NCBI RefSeq assembly: GCF_000688235.1 | Contig: NZ_JHYO01000002.1 | Span: 148,395 to 212,394, forward strand | Direction of reading: 5' to 3' | Length of the DNA: 64,000 nucleotides | DNA from: Terasakiella pusilla DSM 6293 | Lineage (GTDB): Bacteria; Pseudomonadota; Alphaproteobacteria; Rhodospirillales; Terasakiellaceae | Program-made: the position numbers and the translations under genes | Shown: positions 34,191-41,802 of the stretch, one piece after another | Numbering within the stretch: the stretch's first letter is position 1 | Layout: every line of letters begins with the position of its first letter | The notes under the pieces: model-generated | Told to the model about the DNA's origin: nothing | The model's input: only the letters and a program-made list of their open reading frames with translations | Databases searched by the model: none

Positions 34191-34682
34191 TTAAAGCAAG
34201 TCGTTTTTCATATTCAGCTGGAAGGCTGCGTGAATTTCATGCCAATCTTCAGCGGTTAAATGTTCAACCGCCAAGGGGATGATTTCTTTTTCCTCTTTGC
34301 GCATATGGGCAAAATGGAAACGGGCATATTCGCGAATGGCATTTTCCAAGGCAGGCAGGTCGCCTTCCTTTTTAAAAGTCTTTAAGGACAGGCGCATATT
34401 TTTCAACAAGCCCGGTGTTTTTTTGTGTTCTTCTTCCAGTTCGGCCAACGCCTGGTCGGCGGCATGGGTGCGTTTGCGCAATAGGCGAAAGAGATATTGA
34501 TCTTCCTTCGGGTGGTGTACTTTTTCGGGAATGGTTTCCACATAATCGAGCATTGCTGCTAGCAAAAACGGGTCGGCCTCGCGCTCGCCAGCCATGGCTT
34601 GTTCGATATGCTCCACCATGCCTTTTAATACCGAGCTGATGGAGATATGCTCATCTTTGATGATCGAGATTGCATCCTGCAT
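34191..34682 (-). CDS. Hemerythrin-like HHE-domain protein (box cluster copy 2)
   Basis: A 163-residue four-helix HHE protein. Candidate iron ligands are in IKDEHISISSVLK, VHHPKEDQYLFRLL, EEHKKTPGLLK and FHFAHMRKEEKEIIP. It shares this layout with the protein at 18467-19039, including the HHPKEDxxLF and EEKEI(I/L)P motifs, but is shorter by the C-terminal extension. It lies between benzoate-CoA ligase and boxD on the same strand, 28 bases after the ligase stop, so it is probably in the same transcript. Oxygen or redox protection of the pathway is plausible but not shown. Confidence 0.86.
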   Translation of the reverse strand: MQDAISIIKDEHISISSVLKGMVEHIEQAMAGEREADPFLLAAMLDYVETIPEKVHHPKEDQYLFRLLRKRTHAADQALAELEEEHKKTPGLLKNMRLSLKTFKKEGDLPALENAIREYARFHFAHMRKEEKEIIPLAVEHLTAEDWHEIHAAFQLNMKNDLL

Positions 34683-34710
34683 TTTTCTATTCCAATAGTG
34701 TAATCAATGG

Positions 34711-36288
34711 TCAACGGAGTTTGAAACGTTGAATTTTTCCGGTTGCGGTCTTGGGAAGTTCCTCCATAAACTCAAACCAACGCGGATATTTGTAGGGGGC
34801 TAACAGGGACTTAACGTGCGCCTTCAGTTCATCTGCCAATTCTTGATCCCCGTTGTAACCATTCTTTAAGACAATAAACGCCTTGGGTTTGACCAGATCG
34901 TCATCATCTTGATGCCCGACCACGGCGGCTTCTAAAACGGCCGTGTGTTTGATGAGGGCGGCTTCAACTTCGATGGGGGAAACGTAGATGCCGCTGACTT
35001 TCAGCATGTCGTCCGTACGACCGGAATAGGTGTAGTAGCCGTCTTCGTCTTTTGTGTATTTATCGCCACTGCGGGTCCATTCGCCTTGGAAAGTCGCGCG
35101 GCTTTTGGTGCGGTTATTCCAATAAAATGCCGCACTGGTCGGGCCTTTGATGACAAGCTCGCCGGTTTCACCGACGGGGACTTCTTGTCCCTCATCATCC
35201 AGCAGTTTTAACTCATAGCCGGGGACGGGTTTGCCGGTTGTCCCATAGCGCACATTCTCAAGGCTGTTGGATAGAAAAACGTGAAGCATTTCTGTGGAAC
35301 CAATGCCGTCAAGAATATGGATGCCGAAACGCTCAAACCAGCGTTTGCCCAAGTCTTCCGGGAGAGCTTCGCCGGCGGAGGTGCAAATTCTGAAGTTAAA
35401 CTCTTCGACAGCAGGGAGGTCAGGGCTGGCAAGAATAAAGGCGTACAAAGTCGGTACGCCGTAAAAGATTGTCGGTTTATGAGTGATCAGACGTTCGCAG
35501 ACCGACTCTGGCGTTGGTCGCTCAGCCATCAAAATCGTTGTGGCACCGACACTCATGGGGAAGGTTAAGCCATTGCCCAACCCATAGGCAAAAAACAGTT
35601 TTGCGGCGGAGAAAACCACATCTTGTTCGGTGATTTTCAAGATCGGACGTGCAAAATATTCCGCTGTTTGGATAAGGCTGGAATGAACATGCGCTGTCCC
35701 TTTGGGGGCGCCAGTTGATCCTGATGAATAAAGCCAAAAACAAACATCGTCGCACGTTGTCGGGGCGATAATGCAATCAGGGTCGGCTTGGTCGATCAGT
35801 TTGGCGATGGCATCAGGATGAATGTTGTTCGGGTCTGCAACAAGAAGGCGCTCCAATGTGGGGATGCGATCAAGAAGGGGCAGAAACAAAGGGTATAGCG
35901 CTTCTGAAACAACGGCAACCCGTGCGCGACTGTCCGTCAGCATATATTCATAGTCTTTTTGCGTCAGCAGCGTGTTGACGGCCACAGGCACGACACCCGC
36001 TTTGATGGCTCCCAAAAATGTGATGGGAAATTCAACGGTATCATGGACGCACATTAAGAGGCGGTCTTCCATGCGCAAGCCAAGGCCCTTTAGGGCATTT
36101 GCAAAGCGTGAGGTTTTGTCCTCCAACTCGCCATATGTGCAAGAACAGTAGTCATCCTTAAAGGCAACTTTGTCGGCGCGCCCAGCCTGTATATTTCGAT
36201 AAAGCAGGTCATATGCTGCGTTGTATTGGCGGGGTATCTCAAGAGTTGGAATATTTCCATCATGATTAGCCGTACTCAAAGAAGGCAT
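34711..36288 (-). CDS. bclA: Benzoate-CoA ligase
   Basis: A 525-residue acyl-adenylating enzyme that activates benzoate to benzoyl-CoA with ATP and CoA, the entry step of the pathway. The AMP-binding motif is YSSGSTGAPKGTAHVH (near residue 190), followed by TSAGEALPEDLG, DGIGSTEMLHVF, the hinge region TYSGRTDDMLKVSGIYVSPIE and the C-terminal catalytic Lys in KTATGKIQR. The overall pattern is that of the benzoate-CoA ligase family (BadA/BclA). Upstream with 102 bases between lies the DUF4863 gene; downstream follows a hemerythrin and boxD. Confidence 0.95.
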   Translation of the reverse strand: MPSLSTANHDGNIPTLEIPRQYNAAYDLLYRNIQAGRADKVAFKDDYCSCTYGELEDKTSRFANALKGLGLRMEDRLLMCVHDTVEFPITFLGAIKAGVVPVAVNTLLTQKDYEYMLTDSRARVAVVSEALYPLFLPLLDRIPTLERLLVADPNNIHPDAIAKLIDQADPDCIIAPTTCDDVCFWLYSSGSTGAPKGTAHVHSSLIQTAEYFARPILKITEQDVVFSAAKLFFAYGLGNGLTFPMSVGATTILMAERPTPESVCERLITHKPTIFYGVPTLYAFILASPDLPAVEEFNFRICTSAGEALPEDLGKRWFERFGIHILDGIGSTEMLHVFLSNSLENVRYGTTGKPVPGYELKLLDDEGQEVPVGETGELVIKGPTSAAFYWNNRTKSRATFQGEWTRSGDKYTKDEDGYYTYSGRTDDMLKVSGIYVSPIEVEAALIKHTAVLEAAVVGHQDDDDLVKPKAFIVLKNGYNGDQELADELKAHVKSLLAPYKYPRWFEFMEELPKTATGKIQRFKLR

Positions 36289-36390
36289 TCGCTCATTCTC
36301 CCAGTAATAAATATTGAAACCATTTCCCTATTATTTAAATGCCGAGTTTCCCGGTCATTTTTTTAGTCACCTTGATTTTAAGGCTTATTT

Positions 36391-36867
36391 TTAGTTTGGT
36401 TTGGTGAAGTCAATTTCACCATTTGGTAAAAGATATAGAACGATTGCTTCACCGTTTCGTACGGTTGGATAGTGTCCGCTGCCGGGGCTGTAGACTTTCC
36501 ATCCCAAGCCTTGGCCGTCAAAATTAGCGGTTTCATCAAGGGGGAAGACCATATCGATTTCGCCTGTGGGATGGACATGATACGGGCCTTTAACATCTTT
36601 CATCAGAACCACATCGACGCTAAAGTCATGTGTTTCTGGTGACCGTTTGATCACGCGGCCATACCGCAAGCCTCCGGCTTCATATTTTCCCAACCATCCT
36701 TCGCTCATGCCCGTTTTACAGAGGGTTTGGATATCTTGAAAAAGCTCACCCTCAGGTGGGAAGGTGGTGGTCAAGGTTTCGGATAATTCTTTGGTGATAG
36801 GCGTGTTGCTCAGTTCTAGGGTGATCTGAGAAATCAATTTTTGCAATTTGCTGATCTGATCGGGCAA
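36391..36867 (-). CDS. DUF4863 family protein (4-hydroxylaminobenzoate lyase-like) of the box cluster
   Basis: A 158-residue protein of the DUF4863 family. The visible core is cupin-like: DVVLMKDVKGPYHVHPTGEIDMVFPL, with His and Glu residues that could bind a metal, then SPGSGHYPTVRNGEAIVLYLLPNG. The family includes PnbB, a lyase of p-nitrobenzoate degradation, and I recall members beside box genes whose role is unknown. It is the first minus-strand gene of the ligase unit and lies divergent to an enoyl-CoA hydratase, with TGCA motifs in the shared promoter region. I do not assign a reaction. Confidence 0.8.
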   Translation of the reverse strand: MPDQISKLQKLISQITLELSNTPITKELSETLTTTFPPEGELFQDIQTLCKTGMSEGWLGKYEAGGLRYGRVIKRSPETHDFSVDVVLMKDVKGPYHVHPTGEIDMVFPLDETANFDGQGLGWKVYSPGSGHYPTVRNGEAIVLYLLPNGEIDFTKPN

Positions 36868-36939
36868 GTCACTCTCCTAGGGTCAAGTGTTGATTTCGAC
36901 CAGTCTATTTAAACGAATTCTAAACAGCAAGCAAAAAAA

Positions 36940-36983
36940 TGCATAATAATTCCTATTATTTTCATTTTTCATGCATTATATTG
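36940..36983. promoter_or_regulatory. Divergent promoter region with two TGCA half-sites
   Basis: Between the DUF4863 and crotonase genes are TGCA at 36940 and 36972 (32 bases apart, about three helical turns). The second is embedded in ATGCATTATATT, a 12-mer also present at 28710-28721 before boxC. An AATAAT/ATTATT inverted repeat lies between them. A candidate BoxR site serving both directions. Confidence 0.5.
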
Positions 36984-37037
36984 CCTGTTGGCGCTTTGAT
37001 GCCCCTTCGTTGAAGTTCAGATTTAAAGGAAATGATA

Positions 37038-37826
37038 ATGACACCGTCACTCGTCACCTACAGCACACAGAATGGTATTGCACTTATCGAGTTGAATAAT
37101 CCGCCCGTGAACGGCTACTCCTATGAAATGTTCAAGCAGTTGGATGCTGCGGTCATTGATGCCCGTTTCGATAAAGACGTGCATGTTATTGTGATCAAAG
37201 GGGCGGGTGAAAAGTTTTTTTGTGCCGGTGCAGATATCGAAATGTTGAAAGGGGCGGACCCGCATTTTAAGTATAATTTCTGTTTGCATGCAAATGAAAC
37301 CCTCTTGCGCTTGGAACATACACCAAAATTGGTGATCGCTGCGATTAACGGACATTGTGTCGGGGGCGGGCTGGAAATTGCGATGGCTGCCGATATTCGG
37401 ATCGTGCGCGCAGGGGCGGTTAAAATGGGCTTGCCGGAAGTGGCACTTGGGGTGCTTGCCGGAACGGGGGGAACCCAACGCCTTGGCCGTATTCTGGGGA
37501 AATCAAAAGCGATTGAACTTATGATCAGCGGTGATATCTTTGATGAACATAAAGCTTTGGAACTGGGCATTGTGAACGCCATTTACGACAGTGAAACCTT
37601 TATGGAAGATGTGATGGCATATGCCGAGCAGTTCTGCCCGCCTAACAAGGCGGCAATGGCTGTCGGTCATATTAAAAGATCAGTCCAAAGTGGCGTAGAT
37701 CTGCCACTGGAAAGCGGCTTGGCGCTGGAACGGGAATTGCAGCAAAGGCTCTTTACATCCGCAGACGCGAAAGAGGGGATTTCATCCTTTTTGGCGAAGA
37801 AGAAACCAGAATTTTCCGGTCACTGA
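37038..37826 (+). CDS. Enoyl-CoA hydratase/isomerase (crotonase) family protein
   Basis: A 262-residue crotonase. Oxyanion-hole motifs are FFCAGADIEMLKG and GHCVGGGLEIAMAADIR; PEVALGVLAGTGGTQRLGRI carries the usual catalytic Glu position. The stretch around FKYNFCLHANETL parallels HKVNFCKFTNETR of BoxC, so this may be an early relative of the BoxC N-terminal half. I chose the ATG at 37038, seven bases after AAAGGA; the ATG at 37032 would be too close to that site. It is followed by an oxidoreductase 15 bases downstream and shares a TGCA-containing promoter region with the ligase unit. Its exact step is unclear. Confidence 0.85.
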   Translation: MTPSLVTYSTQNGIALIELNNPPVNGYSYEMFKQLDAAVIDARFDKDVHVIVIKGAGEKFFCAGADIEMLKGADPHFKYNFCLHANETLLRLEHTPKLVIAAINGHCVGGGLEIAMAADIRIVRAGAVKMGLPEVALGVLAGTGGTQRLGRILGKSKAIELMISGDIFDEHKALELGIVNAIYDSETFMEDVMAYAEQFCPPNKAAMAVGHIKRSVQSGVDLPLESGLALERELQQRLFTSADAKEGISSFLAKKKPEFSGH

Positions 37827-37841
37827 TTTTCGGAGATCCAG

Positions 37842-38873
37842 ATGAAAGCTATTTTATTGCAGCAAAGGGGGCGAGAGGGCGTTGCCTATACATCATGCGA
37901 CACCCCCGTCCTGTCGCAAGGCGAGGCCTTGGTGCGTATGGAAGCTGCCTCCCTTAACCGCGTCGATGTGTATATGAGGGAGAGTGGGGCCGGGATTACC
38001 CATGATTTACCCCAGATCATGGGGGTGGACGGTATCGGAAGGATTGAAAAAATCAGCGGTCCCTCTTCCCTGAAAGTCGGGCAGCGGGTGATCCTTTACC
38101 CCTATCGTTTTTGCGGAACATGTGAATTTTGCACCCAAGGGGATCAGCCTTTATGTGTGAACGCCAAAATTTTTGGGGAACATTGTGACGGCACGTTTGC
38201 GACCTATATTGCCGCGCCCACTCAAAGTCTGCTCCCGATCCCAGATCATTGCGATGGCGCTCAGGCGGCATCACTCGGGGTGGCCTATTTGACGGCATGG
38301 CGCATGGTTTTTACCAAAGCAGAAGCATCGGCGGGTAAAACCGCTCTGATTGTCGGGGCTGGGGGCGGGGTTGCTTGTGCCAGTGTACAACTGGCAAAAC
38401 TTGCAGGCTGTCACGTGATCGCCACCACAACAGGGGCAGATAAAATAGACAAAACCCTAAAAGCCGGTGCAGATCATGTGATTGATTATCAAAAAGAAAA
38501 TGTGGTCGAGCGAGTTTTGGCCTTGAGCGATGGACAAGGCGTGGATTTTGCTATCGATAATGTCGGGGAGGCAACATGGGGCAGTACGTTGCGGGCGCTG
38601 AAACGGGGCGGCAAGGTCGTGACGTGCGGGGCGACGACGGGCAGTCATCCGTCGGCTGATCTGCAACGGTTGTTTATCCGTCAACTCTCCATACTTGGCT
38701 CCACGATGGGCAGCTTGCAGGAGTTTGACCGTCTGGTGCGCGTTTTTACGTCGGGTCAATTGCAGCCCGTTATTGACTCCGTCTATCCACTGTCAAAAGC
38801 CAGCGAGGCGTTTGATCGGCTGGAAGACCCGCAGCGTTTCGGTAAAGTCGTCTTAACGATGACGGATCACTGA
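37842..38873 (+). CDS. Zinc-containing medium-chain alcohol dehydrogenase/quinone reductase
   Basis: A 343-residue MDR-family oxidoreductase. A structural zinc site is visible as CGTCEFCTQGDQPLC (near residues 89-103), the Rossmann motif as VGAGGGVACASVQLAKLAG (near 170) and GADHVIDYQKENV after it. Catalytic zinc ligands are less clear: EAASLNRVDVYMRE has no Cys at the usual place, which brings it closer to quinone/enoyl reductases. It is co-transcribed with the crotonase before it and ends at a strong hairpin. A reduction or oxidation of a CoA-bound aliphatic intermediate is possible; the substrate is unknown. Confidence 0.85.
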   Translation: MKAILLQQRGREGVAYTSCDTPVLSQGEALVRMEAASLNRVDVYMRESGAGITHDLPQIMGVDGIGRIEKISGPSSLKVGQRVILYPYRFCGTCEFCTQGDQPLCVNAKIFGEHCDGTFATYIAAPTQSLLPIPDHCDGAQAASLGVAYLTAWRMVFTKAEASAGKTALIVGAGGGVACASVQLAKLAGCHVIATTTGADKIDKTLKAGADHVIDYQKENVVERVLALSDGQGVDFAIDNVGEATWGSTLRALKRGGKVVTCGATTGSHPSADLQRLFIRQLSILGSTMGSLQEFDRLVRVFTSGQLQPVIDSVYPLSKASEAFDRLEDPQRFGKVVLTMTDH

Positions 38874-38878
38874 TAAGT

Positions 38879-38910
38879 TTAGGCTGCCTGTAGGATCTCA
38901 GGCAGCCTAA
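38879..38910. terminator. Bidirectional hairpin between convergent genes
   Basis: Perfect 12-base inverted repeat (TTAGGCTGCCTG / CAGGCAGCCTAA) with an 8-base loop, placed between the convergent oxidoreductase and crotonase genes. T-tracts are poor on both sides, but position and stem strength favour a terminator. Confidence 0.7.
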
Positions 38911-38917
38911 CCACGGC

Positions 38918-39709
38918 TTATGATCCCTTATAGACAGGGGGGCGTTTGTTGATAAAGGCGTCTGCCCCTTCTTTTTGATCGCTGGTGGAAAATAAGACAG
39001 CGAAGGCTTTTCGCTCAAACGCCAGTCCCGACTCCAAGAGGCTATCGCTTGCTTTCAACACGGCCTCTTTTGCCAGTTCAACGGCGATTGGGGCTTTTTG
39101 GGCGATTTTTTTCGCGATGTTGATGGCTTGATCCAGGGTTTCTTCCGGTGCGAAGATTTCCGCCACCAGACCGGCTTCATAGGCTTGTTTTGCAGACATG
39201 AAATCGCCGGTCAGTACATATCGCATGGCCTTTGATTTTCCCAGTAAGGAGGTAAAGCGCTGGGTTCCGCCCGCACCGGGGATAATTCCCAAGTTTATTT
39301 CGGGTTGTCCGAACTTTGCGTTCTCCCCAGCGACAATAATATCGCAATGCATGGCAAGTTCATTACCACCGCCCAAGCAATAGCCATTGACCGCGGCGAT
39401 TAAGGGCTTTTTGAAATTCCGGATGACTTTCCAGGAGGCGGCGCGGGGGTCACGTAAGACATCTGCGGGTGATTTGGTCGCCATTTCCTTGATGTCCGCA
39501 CCGGCTGCAAAGGCTTTTTGGTTTCCGGTTAGCACGACGCATCTGACATTTTCATCTTCTTCTGCTCTGACGAGGACCTGCGCAATTTCATCCAGAAGCT
39601 TGGTTCTGAGTGCGTTAAATTCGTTGGGTCTATTGAGTTGAATAACGAGGACACCGTCTTTTAGCGGATTTGTAATGATGTCATCAAAGAGTTGAAGTGA
39701 ATATGTCAT
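38918..39709 (-). CDS. paaF: 2,3-dehydroadipyl-CoA hydratase, PaaF-like crotonase
   Basis: A 263-residue enoyl-CoA hydratase. Motifs are FAAGADIKEMATKS (oxyanion hole 1), NGYCLGGGNELAMHCDIIVAG (hole 2 with the first Glu) and GQPEINLGIIPGAGGTQR (second catalytic Glu). Both catalytic Glu residues of true hydratases are in place, so it suits the hydration of 2,3-dehydroadipyl-CoA, the step missing from the lower-pathway operon at 28986-34094. It stands alone on the minus strand, ending at a shared hairpin. Confidence 0.87.
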   Translation of the reverse strand: MTYSLQLFDDIITNPLKDGVLVIQLNRPNEFNALRTKLLDEIAQVLVRAEEDENVRCVVLTGNQKAFAAGADIKEMATKSPADVLRDPRAASWKVIRNFKKPLIAAVNGYCLGGGNELAMHCDIIVAGENAKFGQPEINLGIIPGAGGTQRFTSLLGKSKAMRYVLTGDFMSAKQAYEAGLVAEIFAPEETLDQAINIAKKIAQKAPIAVELAKEAVLKASDSLLESGLAFERKAFAVLFSTSDQKEGADAFINKRPPVYKGS

Positions 39710-39799
39710 TTTAGTTCCCTGTTTTTTTATGAAAGTGAATTATATTTCATTTTGGGGGGGTATCCAACAGTCATGACATTTTTAAAAGGATCGAGGGAG

Positions 39800-40729
39800 C
39801 TATGTTTCAATCCCCATCTTTTTAAAGATGGAGGGGGCATGTTCGCTGGCAAATTCCAAAAAGGCCTGTGCTGCGGGTGATAACGTCACGCCGGATGGCC
39901 AGACAATGCCGATATCACGCGTGACCACCACATCGGTCAGCGGCTTTGTTTGTAAAGGTGATGTGCCAAGGGAAGGGATCGTCAGTTTGGGTAAGATGGA
40001 GATGCCAAGACCTTGCGCAATCAAGGCGCCCGCCGTTGCGAGGTGAGACACCTCATAGCGGATGGCCAGTCGGGTATTGCGCAAGGTGCAGACAGAGTCG
40101 ACGATTTCACGAACCGTGGAGCCTTTGCTGATGGCGATAATGGGCAGACGCGAGATATCTTCCCAATTGTATGCTTCTTTGTCGGCGAGAAAAAGATGGG
40201 GGCTGGAGACGGCGACAAAAGGGTCGTTTGCGAGCTTACGAAAAGATAATTGCTTTCGTGTCGTATCTGTCCCTGCGGTAAAGGCCAGATCGGCCTCGCC
40301 ACTTTCTAGGAGAGAGATGATTTGATGGTTCAAGCCATCGTGGATTGTGATATCCAGATTGGAATATTTTATTGCAAACGCTTCCAATAATTTGGGAAGC
40401 AAGCCGGATGTGATGGAGGGCAGGCCGGCAATGGCCAATTGTCCCCGTCCCTTTTGCAGGTAGGTTTGAAAATCTCTCTCGGCCTTTTCAACGGACTGAA
40501 GAAAGCGATGGGCCAATTCAATAAGGACTTTACCCTGATGGGTCGGGCGCACGCTGCGCGTATCACGGTCGAATAAGCGCACGCCTAAACGCACTTCAAT
40601 TTTATTAATCTGTCGAGAGAGCTGCGAAGCGGACATGCCCAGTCGCTCCGCTGCCGGGCGAAAACCGTTTTCCTCGGCAATGGCGATAACCGCTTGATAA
40701 TCCTCGATGCTCATACTGTTGCGTTTCAT
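39800..40729 (-). CDS. LysR-family transcriptional regulator, divergent to the TRAP transporter
   Basis: A 309-residue LysR-type regulator: helix-turn-helix FRPAAERLGMSASQLSRQINKIEVRLGVRLFDR near the N-terminus and an effector domain from about residue 95 (GQLAIAGLPSITSGLLPKLLEAF). A start five codons later (MSIEDYQ) is possible. It is divergent to the TAXI-TRAP transporter genes and probably controls them. A near-palindromic GCAA-N6-TTGC lies directly before its start. The inducer is unknown. Confidence 0.9.
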   Translation of the reverse strand: MKRNSMSIEDYQAVIAIAEENGFRPAAERLGMSASQLSRQINKIEVRLGVRLFDRDTRSVRPTHQGKVLIELAHRFLQSVEKAERDFQTYLQKGRGQLAIAGLPSITSGLLPKLLEAFAIKYSNLDITIHDGLNHQIISLLESGEADLAFTAGTDTTRKQLSFRKLANDPFVAVSSPHLFLADKEAYNWEDISRLPIIAISKGSTVREIVDSVCTLRNTRLAIRYEVSHLATAGALIAQGLGISILPKLTIPSLGTSPLQTKPLTDVVVTRDIGIVWPSGVTLSPAAQAFLEFASEHAPSIFKKMGIET

Positions 40730-40743
40730 GCAACAATTATTGC
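40730..40743. promoter_or_regulatory. Possible LysR operator in the divergent LysR/TRAP region
   Basis: GCAACAATTATTGC, a palindrome with one mismatched pair, adjacent to the LysR start codon in the intergenic region of about 105-117 bases it shares with the TRAP operon. Spacing is compatible with a LysR half-site but this is a weak call. Confidence 0.3.
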
Positions 40744-40846
40744 TAATTAATAACTTTATCGCAATCTATTTTCCTGTTTAGATTTTTCCATCTATAAAAA
40801 ACATTGCATCTGAAAATCAGGGCATTTTCGAAACTTGGAGGTTTCA

Positions 40847-41800
40847 ATGAAGAAAATTATGGGCGTTCTGCTCAGCTCTCTGCTTGTCACAACTGCCGCG
40901 CAGGCAGCTGACACAAAATTACTCATCGGGTCCACGTCTGCATCATCTAGCCACTACGGTTATTTTGTTGCTGTCGGTCAATTGATTAACGAAAAAGTAC
41001 CAGGGGTTCAGACCACTGTTGTGGAAACTGGCGCGACCATGGACAACATTCGTCGCATGTCACGCAATCAAGTTGACCTTGGCCTTGTGACAACAAATGT
41101 GGCACAACATGCTGTTTCCGGCACCAAAGCTTTTGAAGGAAAACCGCAAGACCTCGCCTTGTTGTGGGTTTATACGGGCGCCCCTCAAAATGTGATCGTG
41201 CGCAAAGATTCAGGCGTTACAAAGCTGGAAGACTTGAAAGAGGTACGTTTCAATCCGGGCATTAAAGGGTCTGCAACCGAGGCAACAACCGAAGCGGTGT
41301 TCAAAAGCCTTGATCTCAGCGCAGACTATGTCCGTGGCTCGACAACGGATATTGTCGGGGCGATCAAGGACAACCGTGTTGCAGGCTATGTTAAATCCGG
41401 TTCGGGCAACCGCCTTGATAGTTCGACAATGGATATTGCGACCACTGTAGAGATTGACGTTCTGGGCCTGAATGACGCGCAGGCTGCGACATTGCGTGAT
41501 AAAATGCCTGATATCTCCGTTATTGATGTAACACCGACAGAGGGTAAGCCCTACAAAACATGGAGCTTTGGTGTCGGCGTTGCGGCGACATCCGCGATGT
41601 CTGAAGATGTTGCGTACCAGATTGTGAAAGCGGTCATGGAAGACAAATCCGTTCAGGCAAATGCAATGGCTGCGTTGAAAGATGCGAATATTGCACAGCG
41701 CACAACGACGTTTGGCACTTTCCCTTTACATAAAGGGGCTGCGCGCTGGTTTAAAGAACAAGGGATCGACATTCCTGCAGTCCTGCAACCCGGTAAGTAA
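40847..41800 (+). CDS. TAXI-family TRAP transporter solute-binding protein
   Basis: A 317-residue periplasmic binding protein of the TAXI group. The signal peptide ends near residue 20 (TTAAQA-ADT). The mature start LLIGSTSASSSHYGYFVAVG and the stretch VVETGATMDNIRRM are typical. I chose the ATG at 40847 (MKKIMG), 6 bases after GGAGG; an upstream in-frame ATG at 40835 is too close to the site. It ends 2 bases before the permease gene. TAXI systems import carboxylates or amino acids with a sodium gradient; the ligand here is unknown. Confidence 0.93.
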   Translation: MKKIMGVLLSSLLVTTAAQAADTKLLIGSTSASSSHYGYFVAVGQLINEKVPGVQTTVVETGATMDNIRRMSRNQVDLGLVTTNVAQHAVSGTKAFEGKPQDLALLWVYTGAPQNVIVRKDSGVTKLEDLKEVRFNPGIKGSATEATTEAVFKSLDLSADYVRGSTTDIVGAIKDNRVAGYVKSGSGNRLDSSTMDIATTVEIDVLGLNDAQAATLRDKMPDISVIDVTPTEGKPYKTWSFGVGVAATSAMSEDVAYQIVKAVMEDKSVQANAMAALKDANIAQRTTTFGTFPLHKGAARWFKEQGIDIPAVLQPGK

Positions 41801-41802
41801 CA

